A stretch of 64,000 bases of DNA from Trichopria drosophilae (Eukaryota > Arthropoda > Insecta > Hymenoptera > Diapriidae): assembly GCA_030407085.1 (NCBI GenBank), contig CM059587.1, positions 82,597,001 through 82,661,000 on the forward strand, read 5' to 3'. A program made the position numbers and the translations under genes. This document shows positions 12,355 to 22,345 of the stretch, in pieces (positions within the stretch are counted from its first letter, which is position 1; the number at the start of each line of letters is the position of its first letter). The notes under the pieces were generated by a model, which saw only the letters and a program-made list of their open reading frames with translations, had not been told where the DNA came from and searched no databases.

Positions 12355-12600
12355 ATTTATTCCAATATTTGTTGAAAACACCTACATTATATTATGAGCT
12401 TTTTTAACCATGTGCTGTAAACGATATGTTTTCCATTTATATTCATTGCATTGTTGATGATGAATGCTGGATTCCCACGACGAGATTCTAGCCATTTTCG
12501 TAATCCTCGACCAATGATTACATCATAACATGTTTCAATGGTATTGGATGTCCTTTGTGTTATTTTTTTGTTTATTAAGTTATTTCTAATATTGGACTGT
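12355..12600 (+). repeat. Dispersed repeat, copy paired with 10535
   Basis: This carries the same ordered blocks as 10535-10705. Its last part contains, on the minus strand, AATAAA at 12571-12576, about 55 bases beyond the stop codon of the metalloproteinase gene. The repeat may therefore supply that gene's polyadenylation signal, which is an inference. Confidence 0.4.
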
Positions 12601-12631
12601 AAACATTAAGTTGTATCCCTATCATTATTAT

Positions 12632-12814
12632 TTAATTCTTTCTAGACTGGATCGTTTTTTTGTATTCGTCATCTAGAATGGCAGGTACTTCTTCCATTGT
12701 TGCAATGTACCTAATAGAGCTTTCTTCAGTAATTTCTAAGTACTTTCTTCTTTCTGGATCACAAGAGAACCATCCATCAAAAATCTTCTTCGGATATTCT
12801 GGTGAGTACGAAAG
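12632..12814 (-). CDS. MMP last exon: end of blade IV and C-terminal tail
   Basis: Acceptor TTGCAG. Encodes YPKKIFDGWFSCDPER, with Cys451 closing the hemopexin propeller. A hydrophilic tail of about 40 residues follows, rich in Glu and Lys, with no transmembrane segment or obvious GPI signal, so the product is probably secreted. Stop TAA at 12632-12634. Confidence 0.8.
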   Translation of the reverse strand, partial: LSYSPEYPKKIFDGWFSCDPERRKYLEITEESSIRYIATMEEVPAILDDEYKKTIQSRKN

Positions 12815-15800
12815 CTGCAATATATTTCAGTTGTATAAAGTAAGTATTTAAATCTCGTTAAAATACAAATAAAACAACAAATTAAAATTAATAATGTTTT
12901 AAATATAGCCAATGTCTCATAAAACAAATTATTTTTTATAAATGGACTTGTGCCTTTTATGCCTGAGCAGATACTGTGATGGTAATCGGTTGGAGGTTAG
13001 GTTAGTATAAAATGGGGGGTCCTTCTTAGGTAATTTTATGGAGACATATTTCATGTGCTGTAAAAAAATGGGTTTGATGGCAAAGCACTGCTTCGTATAC
13101 GAATTTAAATAAAGGTAATTTAAAAAAGGTAATTTAAAAAGGAATCCAAAATATTGTTGTTTATCTGGCGGAAATCGACTCATGACCGATGCTGTACTTG
13201 GTGTAAGTTTCTGCAGCTCCTACATTTCATACATAAATGTGAAGTATGGCGCCATCTCTGCAGATGAATTGCCGCTCGCAACATTAAGAAATAAAAAATT
13301 GTTCAAGTTCTGTAAAAAGGGCGATATCGACCGTTGATGCAATTAAAAAAAATACAGGTAAGAGTGAATTATAAGTTCTAGAGACGATGCGTGTGCCTAA
13401 GCTGTTTTTAATACTAGCCTAATCTTCAACCAGCAGATGTTAATCTCTCTAATCGAACCTGTATGTACTAAGTGTACAATATTGTATAACGTTACACACC
13501 CAAATAGTTTTATGATGTTCAGGATCGATTTTGGCATAGTATTCTCCTCTGAATATATATAAAAATGCGTCAAAATTAAAAGCTGCATCTACTCCTTGAA
13601 AATCAAAAGCAGCATTCAGCGATTCAGGAAGAAGAAACGAGTGACGTCGATATTCATTAAATTCCGTTTTTTCATAAACCCAGCATGTGCGACCTTGAAA
13701 TAAGTACAAAAACCCATTTAATCCTAACCATAAACTGGCTGCATCTACTTTTTCTGGACCTCGTGGAAAGCTATCTTTGATGAACTTTGGATAACCTTCG
13801 TCTATTTGGCTGCCTCTAAATCTCCAGTATTTATCATCCTGAGGTCAAAACAAATTTAATTACTTAGTGATATTTTTCGAAGAAAGTGCGAAACAGATTT
13901 CTCTATAAATGTATGAATGTAGGGTTGTGAATCCAAAGGAAATTCCTAAGGAAAATTATTCAGTGTACTTTTTTTTTGACGATTGAAAAATGACAGAAAC
14001 GAACATCTATATGCGTAAGTGGCGTTTTGGATATTTGTAACATTCGAGTATTAAATTATCACCTTGAAAAATATTGTAAAATTTTTAAAAGGATCTGTGA
14101 AGGCAGCATCGATGTTTGGTGGTAAAATCCTTGAGTATGCTCGAAGTAGGCAATTATCCCCCTCGATTGGCCCGAAAGGACCCAATTCCACATATCGATC
14201 ATCTACAATCAAGTATTATTTGTACTAAGTTTCTTAATTTGTATTATTTAGAATAGTATGTAATACAACCTTTCAAAATAGCATAAGCATTCCCATTGGT
14301 AGAATGAAACATTGCGTTAACCGAAACATTTCTTTCGTTGCAAAGTGGCGAAGACATATTAGCAGCTTCTTCTAATTTCCATGAAAAGGGTTTCGCGATG
14401 CTTTCGGGTTTCGAATATAAGGCCTGTAAAAAATTATACACATTGTCAGTGGCATGTTTCCATAAACAAAGCCAGACTTGTAAGTAGATAATAACTTATT
14501 TTTATATATAGACCACAGAAAGCCGCAAAGCCAGTTTTGCTTGACAAATTCAATTAATTTCTAGCCATTATGATTGCTGAGCTTATTATGCGTTTATGCG
14601 AATTCAGAATTTGAAGATTATTTGTAGTCATTCGAAAAAGCGATTTAGCGTTCCCTCTTGCCGGGAGAAATTGTTATTATTATTCTTAACTTACTTTAAT
14701 TGCATTTTTGTCATCGACATACAACTTGAATTCTATATCAGATGTGGAAGGTGCCATTGCAGATTCGAGTACATCAGAATGCTCTAGACCAAGTGCGTGT
14801 CCTATCTCATGAATAGCAGTATTCATGAAATTAAATTTGGAATACTTATTTACAACCCACAACTCGTCGTCGTCAAAATGTATATATGCTTGTTTTCTTG
14901 GATACGCGGCATGCCCGAGGATACCACCGACCCCGTCAAAGGGGAAGGAACAATTGTGTTCTCCAACTTCAAACCTTATGTCTATGTCAGGCTGTAATAA
15001 AAGAATTAAATATATGTCAAATCAGTTAACAAACTAATCATATTTTGCGAATTTAAAAACAGACAGTTGATTATAAATAACGTATTATATATCTAGGCGC
15101 AATTATGAATTTCAGACGATTCTAAGCGATGTCATCAAAAATAATTGAGACAATAGCTGTGGTAAATTACCTGGACAATGTTATAAAATTACTTCTCTAA
15201 TTTTCAGCACAAAAATTGAGCCGCTCTATTAAAGTAGTGACTGTATCATTTCACCAAGATTGAAATCTAAGTTTTATACGAGTGAAGGGAAATAATTTAA
15301 TTACCTTACAGAAATAACCCTTTGAAGAATAAAACATTCACTCATCATGATAGAGATGCTCAATTTCTACTCCACGTTATTTAGAGGGAATACCATTAGC
15401 ACTAGCCAAGATGTACCACGTGGAGCTTCCATAAATTTGCGGTTACTTGCCGGTAAAGTAGTCGGAAAACCGTCGATTGCCGCCCAGCACAACACCGCAT
15501 CTGCGCATCCCAGATAACAAAATGCTCGCACCATGAGCTCACCATGCGCGCACCCCGCACTGGAGGCTCATAGAGCGCGCACGCCCATGTTAAATCGCCA
15601 TAAGAGCCCTCACATGAGGACATATTGTTATCCGGAATGTGCAAAGTGCGATCGAGCATTAGATTCGACTACAACGTAGGAACGTAATATACTATTCTTT
15701 CTATTATTGTTTTATTTTAAATGCAAACGTGCACTGACATTTAATAGCTAATATATAATTTTGTTATTCAGATACGAGTACTTACAGTGCAATTTTCGAA

Positions 15801-17633
15801 TATTCTTATAAATCGCAAATTAGTCATTTTCGAAAACACAGAAAAACTCTTCTTTATTTCTTCATCAATAACTTCTTTAGTAAGACCGCTTCTATCATTT
15901 ATTGAATATCGGCTGATATTGTATGTTAAATATGGTGTGCCCCATCTTCTTTCTGTTCAGCAAAAATATTGAAATTTAAAAAATCCATTATATTACACTT
16001 CCTCGTTTTCAAGTGAGGAACAGATTTTATGTTTTAAAAATTACTGATACTACAAAGTTCAGTGTAAATAATACAATTAAATAGTTACTCCTGCAAAAGT
16101 TTCCACTATTTAAAAACATAAAATAAATAAATTTATGTGCATTTTCGAAACTAATGGAATGCAATTGAGGGTATTCAAAGTATAAACCGAAGAATTTGTA
16201 AAAAGCATGCATTAATTTAATATTTACCAAAAAGTGTGTATCTTTTTATTCGTTGATTTTCTGTGGCATCATTTACCAATGGAAGATCAGGATTCCTTCT
16301 CAGTCGATCTAAACGAAGAATGTGGTGAATGAAAATTTTTTAAATCATCACTGTCACTGTATACATATATATGTTTTTTAAAAACAGTAATGAATTTTGT
16401 AGTGATATTAACCCATTAACACCAGAAATGAAATTTTTGTCAATTCAAATTAACGCAAGTATTTCGCGTCAAAATCTAAGTAGAAAAAATTGAAAGGATC
16501 ATATACTACTATTTTCGAAGTCGATCTTCAATATTCCGATGTCAAAATTAAGTGTCAATCCTCAGGAATTCATTATTGTACAAAAATTTTTAAAAAATTG
16601 GTAATTATTTATTCTTATTAATGCTTTTTAACTATCAGAAGATTGGGATTCTTTGAAAGTGTGAAGAAGAGTGAACAAAATCTTTGATTTTTAAGAAAAG
16701 TTTTACTTTTACAGCTCATATTTCACTTTAACGATCTTAGAATGGTGTTTTCATTGACGATTTCTTTGAAAAATATTTGGACCCTCTAACTATGAGTTAA
16801 AAAAATAAAGAGAACCAAATATTCTTAGAATTCATTGAGAAATGTACTTATATTTTTTCAGATCTTGCAAATTATATTTGGAGACATTTTCATTTCAATT
16901 GCTTTTAAAATTTAAAATATTCCTGAAAAAGTTTTGGTACCTACATTCTTTTAAAAATTGTAATAATTTTTTGTTGTTTTTTTCAGTGTTCTCCAAAGGT
17001 TCGTAGTTTTTGAGGAAATAAATGTTAATTACTATAGTTTACGATTTATTATTTTAACAGGATAAGATCATCTATTTTAATAATAATTAATCACTTGTAT
17101 TAACTTAATAAAAGAGTACTGCAATGTAAAATGTTTTCAAAACCTTGTTCCTGCGTATATCTTGTATTCAAGTCACTTAAAGGCGACTGGTCAATTCTTG
17201 TTAAAGGATGCTAGAATAAAAAAAATGAGTATTTTTTTAAGCAACATTAGTAATTTATCGGAATTAAAAGTTAAGAATTGTTGCAGCTATTATCTACATG
17301 AATTCCCCAATTTTCCGAATATAGCTCCCCCTTTCCCATACACCCATGAGTAACTTAAAATGCACTTAAAACATAGGTGCCTTCTGACTGGGCCACGTCT
17401 TATATTAATTAACTGAAAAAGTAAAAAATCGAATCTTACCCATTCATTTTATTTAGTTGCAATTGACATTAATTTATGGCTTTAAAAGAATGCATAATTT
17501 GGAATTATACCGTTGCTGTTGACGAAATAATCCAGCTTAAATAGATTCCGATATAGTACGAGAAACTTAATGAAATATGACATCGCCTTTTCCATAGATT
17601 TTGGTAATCCATTTGTACAAAATGCATCACAGC
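12632..17633 (-). CDS. Matrix metalloproteinase, eight exons, 5' end not found
   Basis: Secreted or membrane-associated zinc endopeptidase of the MMP family (M10A), which cuts extracellular matrix and basement membrane proteins. Coding exons on the minus strand: 17633-17511, 16308-16228, 15952-15786, 14991-14695, 14423-14270, 14202-14063, 13838-13500, 12814-12632. All junctions have GT/AG and join in phase to give about 493 residues after the missing 5' exon. Order: prodomain remnant (1-59), furin site RIKR (60-63), catalytic domain (64-222) with zinc motif HEIGHALGLEH (184-194) and Met-turn Met202, then a hemopexin-like domain (about 250-451) closed by Cys250 and Cys451, as the family expects. 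Odd points: no PRCGxPD cysteine switch in the visible prodomain, and the structural-zinc HxD is HNC (135-137). Introns carry a SINE fragment and a small MITE. Signal peptide and promoter were not located. Confidence 0.9.
13150..13350 (+). repeat. SINE family 1, 5'-truncated copy in an MMP intron
   Basis: Matches the body of the full SINE at 18413: CGGAAATCGACTCATGACCG, CTGCAG and the tail GGGCGATATCGACC. The tRNA-like head is absent. It lies in the intron between the last two MMP exons, on the strand opposite to the gene. Confidence 0.65.
13500..13838 (-). CDS. MMP exon: hemopexin blades II-IV
   Basis: 113 codons with DDKYWRFRGSQ, then KVDAASLWLGLNGFLYLF, then GVDAAFNFDAFLYIFRG and YYAKID, which are consecutive hemopexin-repeat signatures. 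The donor is TGG|GTGTGT, somewhat weak, but it joins in phase to the last exon. Without splicing there the frame would run to a stop near 13449 and would lose the closing cysteine. Confidence 0.8.
14063..14202 (-). CDS. MMP exon: hemopexin blades I-II
   Basis: Completes blade I with DDRYVEL and begins blade II with LPPNIDAAFTDP and FTIFFK, matching the family DAAF and FFK signatures. Acceptor TTGTAG, donor GTGATA, phase 0 exit. Confidence 0.85.
14270..14423 (-). CDS. MMP exon: hinge and first hemopexin blade
   Basis: Starts ALYSKP, the standard end of the catalytic domain (family IQALYG). A short Ser/Pro-containing hinge follows, then Cys250 (SSPLCNERN) and the start of blade I (VNAMFHSTNGNAYAILK). 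Donor G|GTTGTA, phase 1. Confidence 0.85.
14695..14991 (-). CDS. MMP exon: zinc-binding core
   Basis: 99 codons, phase 0 at both ends, acceptor TTACAG, donor GTAAGT. It carries the structural-zinc and calcium region (GEHNCSFPFDGVGG; GHAAYP; AYIHFDDDELW) and the catalytic HEIGHALGLEHS with the Met-turn LESAMAP. The family has HGD at the first structural-zinc site; here it is HNC, so the Asp ligand is a Cys. The catalytic Glu and three His are intact, so proteolytic activity is expected. Confidence 0.95.
15505..15642. mobile_element. Small MITE in an MMP intron
   Basis: Ends are CCCAGATAACAAAATG on the left and the near reverse complement of it on the right (CATATTGTTATCCGG). The interior of about 100 bases is unusually GC-rich and contains GCACCATGAGCTCACC and GCGCGCAC motifs. 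Length, TIR and intronic position fit a short non-autonomous DNA transposon. The open frame across it on the minus strand is a by-product of its composition. Confidence 0.5.
15786..15952 (-). CDS. MMP exon: start of catalytic domain
   Basis: Encodes RWGTPYLTYNISRYS and then IKKSFSVFSKMTNLRF, matching the family pattern RWxxxxLTYxI ... AFxxWSxxTxLxF, with Trp of WS replaced by Phe. Ends ENCT at a GTAAGT donor, phase 0. Cys122 in ENCT is unusual, since MMP catalytic domains normally lack cysteine. Confidence 0.9.
16228..16308 (-). CDS. MMP exon: linker and furin site
   Basis: An 81-base exon, phase 1 to phase 1, with acceptor CGTTTAG and donor GTAAAT. It encodes 27 residues ending NQRIKRYTLF. 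RIKR fits the RxKR furin consensus used by insect Mmp1-like enzymes and by vertebrate MMP-11, MMP-23 and the membrane types, so activation in the secretory pathway is likely. Joined to the next exon it gives the conserved start of the catalytic domain, YTLFERRWGTPYLTY. Confidence 0.85.
17511..17633 (-). CDS. MMP exon: prodomain remnant
   Basis: Acceptor TTTTAG precedes 17633 and donor GTATAA follows 17511. It encodes about 40 residues beginning CDAFCTNGLPKSMEKAM, which resembles the helix of MMP prodomains (leucine/alanine spacing of the type LEKAxxxFxxF). The following residues, where a cysteine switch would lie, read DYFVNSN. Entry phase 1 means at least one earlier coding exon, presumably with the signal peptide. 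Reading unspliced upstream sequence gives no methionine before a stop. Confidence 0.7.
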
Positions 17634-17639
17634 CTAAAA

Positions 17640-17858
17640 TAAACAACTGTGAGCAATTTAAAACACCCGAGTGAATGACGAATTCTTCGTTTTTAGCCTT
17701 GTGAGTCCCATTTCATTTTTATATGCACATAAATTTTGCTTATTGTTATTTTATAACAGTCGCTTTTTATATGTGTATGAACTGTGTCCACGGTGCAGAT
17801 AGTTTTCTTAGAAAAAAACGATACGAAGCTATTGTTTAATTTAAATTAACAGTATATT
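17640..17858 (-). promoter_or_regulatory. Possible upstream region of the MMP gene
   Basis: On the minus strand a TATAAAAAG box lies at about 17764-17772, followed by a second TATAAAAATG near 17719, 90-130 bases upstream of the first visible MMP exon. The missing 5' exon would have to fit between them and 17640, or be further away. No in-frame ATG is present, so this assignment is weak. Confidence 0.2.
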
Positions 17859-18067
17859 CACTCAGAAAAAAAGTAGTCGAAATGATAATTTTTGTACTAT
17901 GAATCATAGTGTGAAATGAGGACTAGGCATGGTAATAGTTAAAATAACTATTCTGAAATAGTAAAGTTTAACTATTGTTTCATGATTGAAAATGCTACTT
18001 ATCATAATAGACAAATAGACTCAACTATTTTGTAATAGTCATTTCAGAAAATTACTATCTTCACTGG
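17859..18067. mobile_element. MITE-like element with TAGT-rich palindromes
   Basis: Left end CACTCAGAAAAAAAGTAGT and right end AATTACTATCTTCACTGGG are loosely inverted. The interior is made of near-palindromic AATAGTTA and TAACTATT units. It is close to, and similar in ends to, the element at 18134-19322. Ends are approximate. Confidence 0.35.
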
Positions 18068-18133
18068 GAGACATTGTATAAGAAGCTGTCATAAAAAATA
18101 TGGAAAGCAGTCAAAACTTACTTTTTAAATTTG

Positions 18134-19322
18134 CATTGAGAAAAGTGTCTTTTACCGGAAAAGTGTCTTTATTGGAATTCTAATACACCGTAAAAGACAG
18201 TCTTTTACATATAGGGACAAAAATATTTCTTTTACAGGTTAAAATACAAAGATTTTTAAAACATATCTTAGTCGGTATAAATATATCTTTTAACAGTTAA
18301 AAGACAGATATTTTTACCACTATAAAAGCGGTAATTCTTGGATATAAGAAAAATGATTACCTGCTATAATTCAGTTAATGAACCAGTTTAGAAAAAATAT
18401 TATCGTATATGTATCGGCTTCGTAGCTTATGCGGTAACGTACTGGACTACGAACTCGTAGGTCTTGAGTTCGATTCCCACCTGCGCACATTTTTTCGATT
18501 TCGTTTTCAAGCAGCAGCTCGCCGTAGGTAAAACGAACACATTGCTTACATTTCGAAAATATTGTTTGTCCGGCGGAAATCAACTCATGATCGCTACTGA
18601 ACTTTAATATATAGTTGGCTGCATGCTTTACAAATGTATATGGCTTCCATCAAGGAAGACGACCTGCAGATCTAACTAAACTTGAGAATAATATTGTAAA
18701 TTGTGTAAAAAGGCAATTTCGCTTGTTAAAATAATAAAAGAAAGAAAAATAACCTGTTTCTAACCTATAAACACCTGATTCATAGCATCAGTCAACATCT
18801 GATAACTTTTCATAATTGTTGTAAAACTATTAAAATTATTTCGGTAGATACGGTGTACATTCATTTTCCGAACTTAAATTTAGATCAAAATACCTACAAT
18901 TTTTAATTTACACTTTATGTTTAATAAATTATGCTGGTAATGAAGATTAACGTGATTTTCGAAAATTCTGATGATGTGTATCAAAAGAAGACATTGTAAC
19001 GGTGAATTTTTTGTACATAAAAGTTTGTATTGATTCCCGAAACTTTATATATTACATAATATTCTTTAATATTATAACCTATAAAAAACTAATATTTTTA
19101 AAATGCTAAAATACGTATTCTTTTAGACATAATAAAATATTCTTTTGAAACATGAGAATTTAATAGAATATCTTTTACTCGATAATAGGTAAATGCTAAA
19201 AGACGAAGATTCTTATGGATAACATATGGGATTTCAGTAATTACAATATTTATTTATCGGGGTATAAGAAATCGCTTAAAAAGACACGGGATTGTAACTG
19301 ATAAAATACACTTTTCTCAGTG
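18134..19322. mobile_element. TIR element of about 1.2 kb with a nested SINE
   Basis: Left end CATTGAGAAAAGTGTCTTTT and right end, read inverted, CACTGAGAAAAGTGTATTTT, agree at 18 of 20 positions. Subterminal AAAAGAC and GTCTTTT motifs recur in both orientations through the body, as in many hAT-like MITEs. No transposase frame is present. A SINE at 18413-18740 interrupts it, so the TIR element is the older insertion. No clear 8-bp target duplication could be read. Confidence 0.5.
18413..18740 (+). repeat. SINE family 1, full-length copy
   Basis: A tRNA-derived head at 18413-18485 has A-box TAGCTTATGCGG and B-box GAGTTCGATTCC, with an anticodon-arm-like inverted repeat CTACGAACTCGTAG between them. 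The body follows: a GTTTTCAAGCAGCAGC block, then CGGCGGAAATCAACTCATGA, then a 3' part ending near GGCAATTTCGCTTGTTAAAA and ATAATAAAAG. The same order is found on the minus strand at 32300-32620, and a head-less copy is at 13150. The head most resembles an Arg-type tRNA by eye, but that is uncertain. Transcription would be by RNA polymerase III and mobilisation by a LINE partner. Confidence 0.7.
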
Positions 19323-19344
19323 TGTAAACTATATATATCATAGT

Positions 19345-19640
19345 ACATGAAAAGTCCACTTTTCTCCCTTCGTTCTTTGTTTAACATAAACAGGGAAACA
19401 TAAACAAAAACAAAAAATCAATACTGCGCTAAGTTTGTGCGACGTGAAAACGTTACCAGAGCGTGTGATTTTGCGCCCGCTTAACAGGGCGCTTTCCACT
19501 CTTTCGCGCCCGCATCTCGTTTCTTACGATTTCGCACCAGCCTTGTGCGTCACCGGTATATATACGATATATATTCTTCTGGTTCGAAGCGAAAAGAGTG
19601 GAGATGAAAACTTTATTTTTTCAAAATGAAAGAGTGACCT
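19345..19640. promoter_or_regulatory. GC-rich promoter-like island
   Basis: Over about 200 bases the sequence is rich in GCGC and CGCCCGC motifs and ends in a strong TATA tract (CGGTATATATACGATATATA, 19555-19574). The composition contrasts with the AT-rich flanks. It could be a core promoter for either strand, including a distant 5' exon of the MMP gene, or part of a mobile element. On the minus strand a short frame after the TATA tract has a donor, but its phase does not match the MMP exon. Confidence 0.25.
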
Positions 19641-20240
19641 TATTAAGTTAAAGAAGTTAAGCGCAAATTCAGCAGGCGTAATTTTTATTCGTGTAATTCC
19701 TTAGAATAACAATACGTAATTTAGAAAATAGACACCCGTGGCTCTAATGTATTCTGGAGATATTACGCAAGTATTCAGAGTGTTTCAAGACTGTAGTGCA
19801 AGATTTGCATTCCGTTTGAATAGTGAGCTACCTAATTGGAATCAAAACTCTTAGAAGTCACGCCAACTGCACGTACGGGAAATATTTTACAAGTTTAAAC
19901 CATTAAAATGGTTGAATCTCCGCATTAAACAATAAAATTAGACCTTACGAAAATTGATTATCCTCTTATTTTTTATAATAAAAATGGTAATTTTATAATG
20001 AGGATAATAATTTTGTTATAATATTTTGCGTAAACATTGGAATCAACAATATACTTTTTAGAGATGAACATTTTTAAATCAAAAGATTTAAAACAAAATA
20101 AGAGTTTTAACAATGTTACTTACAAATAAAAAATATTTTTCATAATTTTTATATTATTTCCTTATAATTTCAGAAAGAAAATTATTTTGCAATGCCTCCA
20201 TCAAAAACATAAGTTTTTTACATATATTTTTAAGTCAAAT
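19640..20240. other. No gene seen
   Basis: AT-rich sequence with no recognisable frame or terminal repeat. Confidence 0.4.
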
Positions 20241-20269
20241 TCGATTATTTTGCATTCAAACTTTCAAAC

Positions 20270-20516
20270 ACAATCGCTGCACCGAGTGCGCCGTTTTAAA
20301 TCCAGCGGTGTCGAACGGAATTCTCGGAAAAACTTGCTGCATTGTGATTGGCTGAAGACTCAGCATCTAACAATTGCTGTAGCTACTTCTTTCCATATAT
20401 CGACGATAGTCATTCGAATGACAATTTTTCTTTTGTCTGATCTCCCGGCCAGGTTCAAAATTTTTTGTCGCGACTAACCTTCTTCGGTTATTTCGTTCAA
20501 AAAAATTTAATCTGAA
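20270..20516 (+). promoter_or_regulatory. Promoter-like region before a lysine-rich open frame
   Basis: A GC-richer stretch carries a CCAAT box on the minus strand (GTGATTGGCTG near 20345), and the frame at 20517 begins about 170 bases downstream. No TATA box is placed convincingly. The evidence is compositional and positional only. Confidence 0.25.
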
Positions 20517-20891
20517 ATGCCAAATAAACAAAAAAGACTCGGTCGGCGTTCTTCGTGCGAAACACCAAGTAAGAAACGAATTTTGGACGATGAAGCAGAG
20601 GAACAAACAATGACGAAAACTTCATATAAAGACAAACCTAATGAATCCACGTCCAAAAAAAGGATTTTACCAAAGGTTAAACATTTCAATGTGATTCAAC
20701 CAGCAATGGACGGTAGTGATTCAACGGCTACGGAACACATGCCGGCTGAGTTATGCGAGCAGAATAAATCAAACGAACCGCAAGAAAAATATCCAACACA
20801 GGTACAATTTGAAATATTATATGCATTTAATGAACCTTACTTAAAAGTTCTAGAAGAACGGGCCAAACATACACTACTTTCTGTGCAATGA
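20517..20891 (+). CDS. Hypothetical lysine-rich protein or 5' exon
   Basis: The frame encodes 124 residues starting MPNKQKRLGRRSSCETPSKK. It is hydrophilic, with two basic SKKRIL segments (residues about 18-23 and 46-51) that would suit nuclear localisation, and no recognised domain. Its codon mix is less AT-biased than the flanks. A consensus donor, CAG|GTACAA, lies at 20801/20802 after exactly 95 codons. Splicing there would be in phase with the acyltransferase exon at 23235, giving a 2.4-kb intron. That join is possible but unsupported, since the usual E2 linker motif before the catalytic domain is absent. It may instead be an independent small gene or a mobile-element remnant. Confidence 0.35.
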   Translation: MPNKQKRLGRRSSCETPSKKRILDDEAEEQTMTKTSYKDKPNESTSKKRILPKVKHFNVIQPAMDGSDSTATEHMPAELCEQNKSNEPQEKYPTQVQFEILYAFNEPYLKVLEERAKHTLLSVQ

Positions 20892-20899
20892 AGTGCTAC

Positions 20900-22340
20900 C
20901 TATCCAACGACCATTGTCAATTAACTATAAATAAGATCGAGAAGGTTACATATTAAAGTAGTCGTCAGGTCGTCAGAATCTGACAATATAAATTGGCATT
21001 GATAGGGAACAGATCTATAAGAATGATAGATGTCCATTGCCATGGCGATTGCAAGTTCTATTGGAAAATTATATCCACCGATTCGGAAACTGCCAGAATC
21101 GACAAATTTGTTTCTTTATAAAGAACGTTCCCGACCACACCATTCGGAAAAGGGACGTCGAGAACAAGTAACTTCAAATTCGTTGTAAAGATAAATCGGT
21201 GAAAACTGCAACTCGGTCAGCGCGGAAAGTCCTGATTCATTAGATTTGAAACGCGATTTAATTATCATGAGGAACGCTCAGAACAATTATATATGATACT
21301 GGAATTTGGTACGATTTCCGAAATTTCAATCAATCTTCGAATAAATCCACGGATTCGATTCATAGGCATATAGGTAATGTAATTCGTAGAGTACATAACT
21401 ATGTTGACATCGGTCGATCAATCACAAGGAACTGTAAATGGTTTCCCTGTTATAGAATCATTACCTTGTTTTAATGGGGTTTCGGAGCATTGAATACTAT
21501 TACCAAAGGCTTAGAAATTTATCTTGGTTTTCTGATAAACAAAATATCGCGGGATTAGATGAAGAGGTAGAAGGAGTCATAATCGGTACAAATAAGGCAA
21601 AGAAGTGGTTGGTAAAATGGTTGCAAAGTTAAAATAGGGAAAATAAATCGTAACCTAGAATACATAATTAAAAGGATGAGTTTCCGCTATGCAAACCTAT
21701 AATCACTAAGTTTAATTAAAGACCCTAAAGTGCTCCTAAACGCGATTAACAGCTGTTAAAAAATGAGGCTATTCTGCGACAAAGTTGTGCTGACTAAAAA
21801 CAGTTTGTTGATTAATTAATGAATATTTATTTTAGACCATTCAAATATAAAATTACAGCAAAAAATACAGTAATTAAGGGATCTCAAACGCCCAAAGCGG
21901 GGCGAACGAGCTGCCTAAAAAGCGACAAAACTTTACGCCACGATTTAGGATTTTTGCGGAACTTATTCCAGAATTTTTTTTAAATAGAATGTTTTCCATT
22001 CCAAAGACTACCGGGTAAAGTAATATGGGAAACATTCGTTACTTATAAACAGGAAAAATGAAGCCTGAAAGTTTGACTTTTAGCGTTTCTATGTCGAACC
22101 ACGTCGCTAGTAAAAACTTCTTTGTTTCCATTTTTTTCGCCGTTCTAGACCATCGCCGCCATTGCTCGATCTCGCTATTTCTTCTTTTTTACTTTTTATT
22201 TTAGATGTTTGCAAAATTTTATTACGTGGAGATGACTTGTCTGATAGAATTCGGTTATACGAAAAAGAAAAAAACAGAAGGCAATGAACCTAAATACCTT
22301 CCATAGAACCTATTCCTTAATATTTTTTTTTTTCGAAAAT
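20900..22340. other. No gene recognised; composition mixed
   Basis: The stretch from about 20950 to 21660 is less AT-rich than average and may once have been coding or transposon-derived, but all frames are broken every few dozen codons. From 21700 on it is AT-rich. No TIR or LTR was found. Confidence 0.35.
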
Positions 22341-22345
22341 TCTTG

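Noticed and set aside
12929..13183. Open frame on the minus strand starting MSRFPPDKQQ
   Set aside because: Its start is antisense SINE sequence shared with 32438, and it lies in a metalloproteinase intron.
13449..13500. Metalloproteinase ending at the stop near 13449
   Set aside because: This would lose the closing hemopexin cysteine; splicing at 13500 to 12814 restores the family ending in phase.
15402..15659. 85-codon frame on the minus strand with many Cys and Trp
   Set aside because: It covers a GC-rich MITE in an intron; composition explains the open frame.
20367..20689. Overlapping minus-strand frames opposite the lysine-rich frame
   Set aside because: They are antisense shadows with no recognisable motif.
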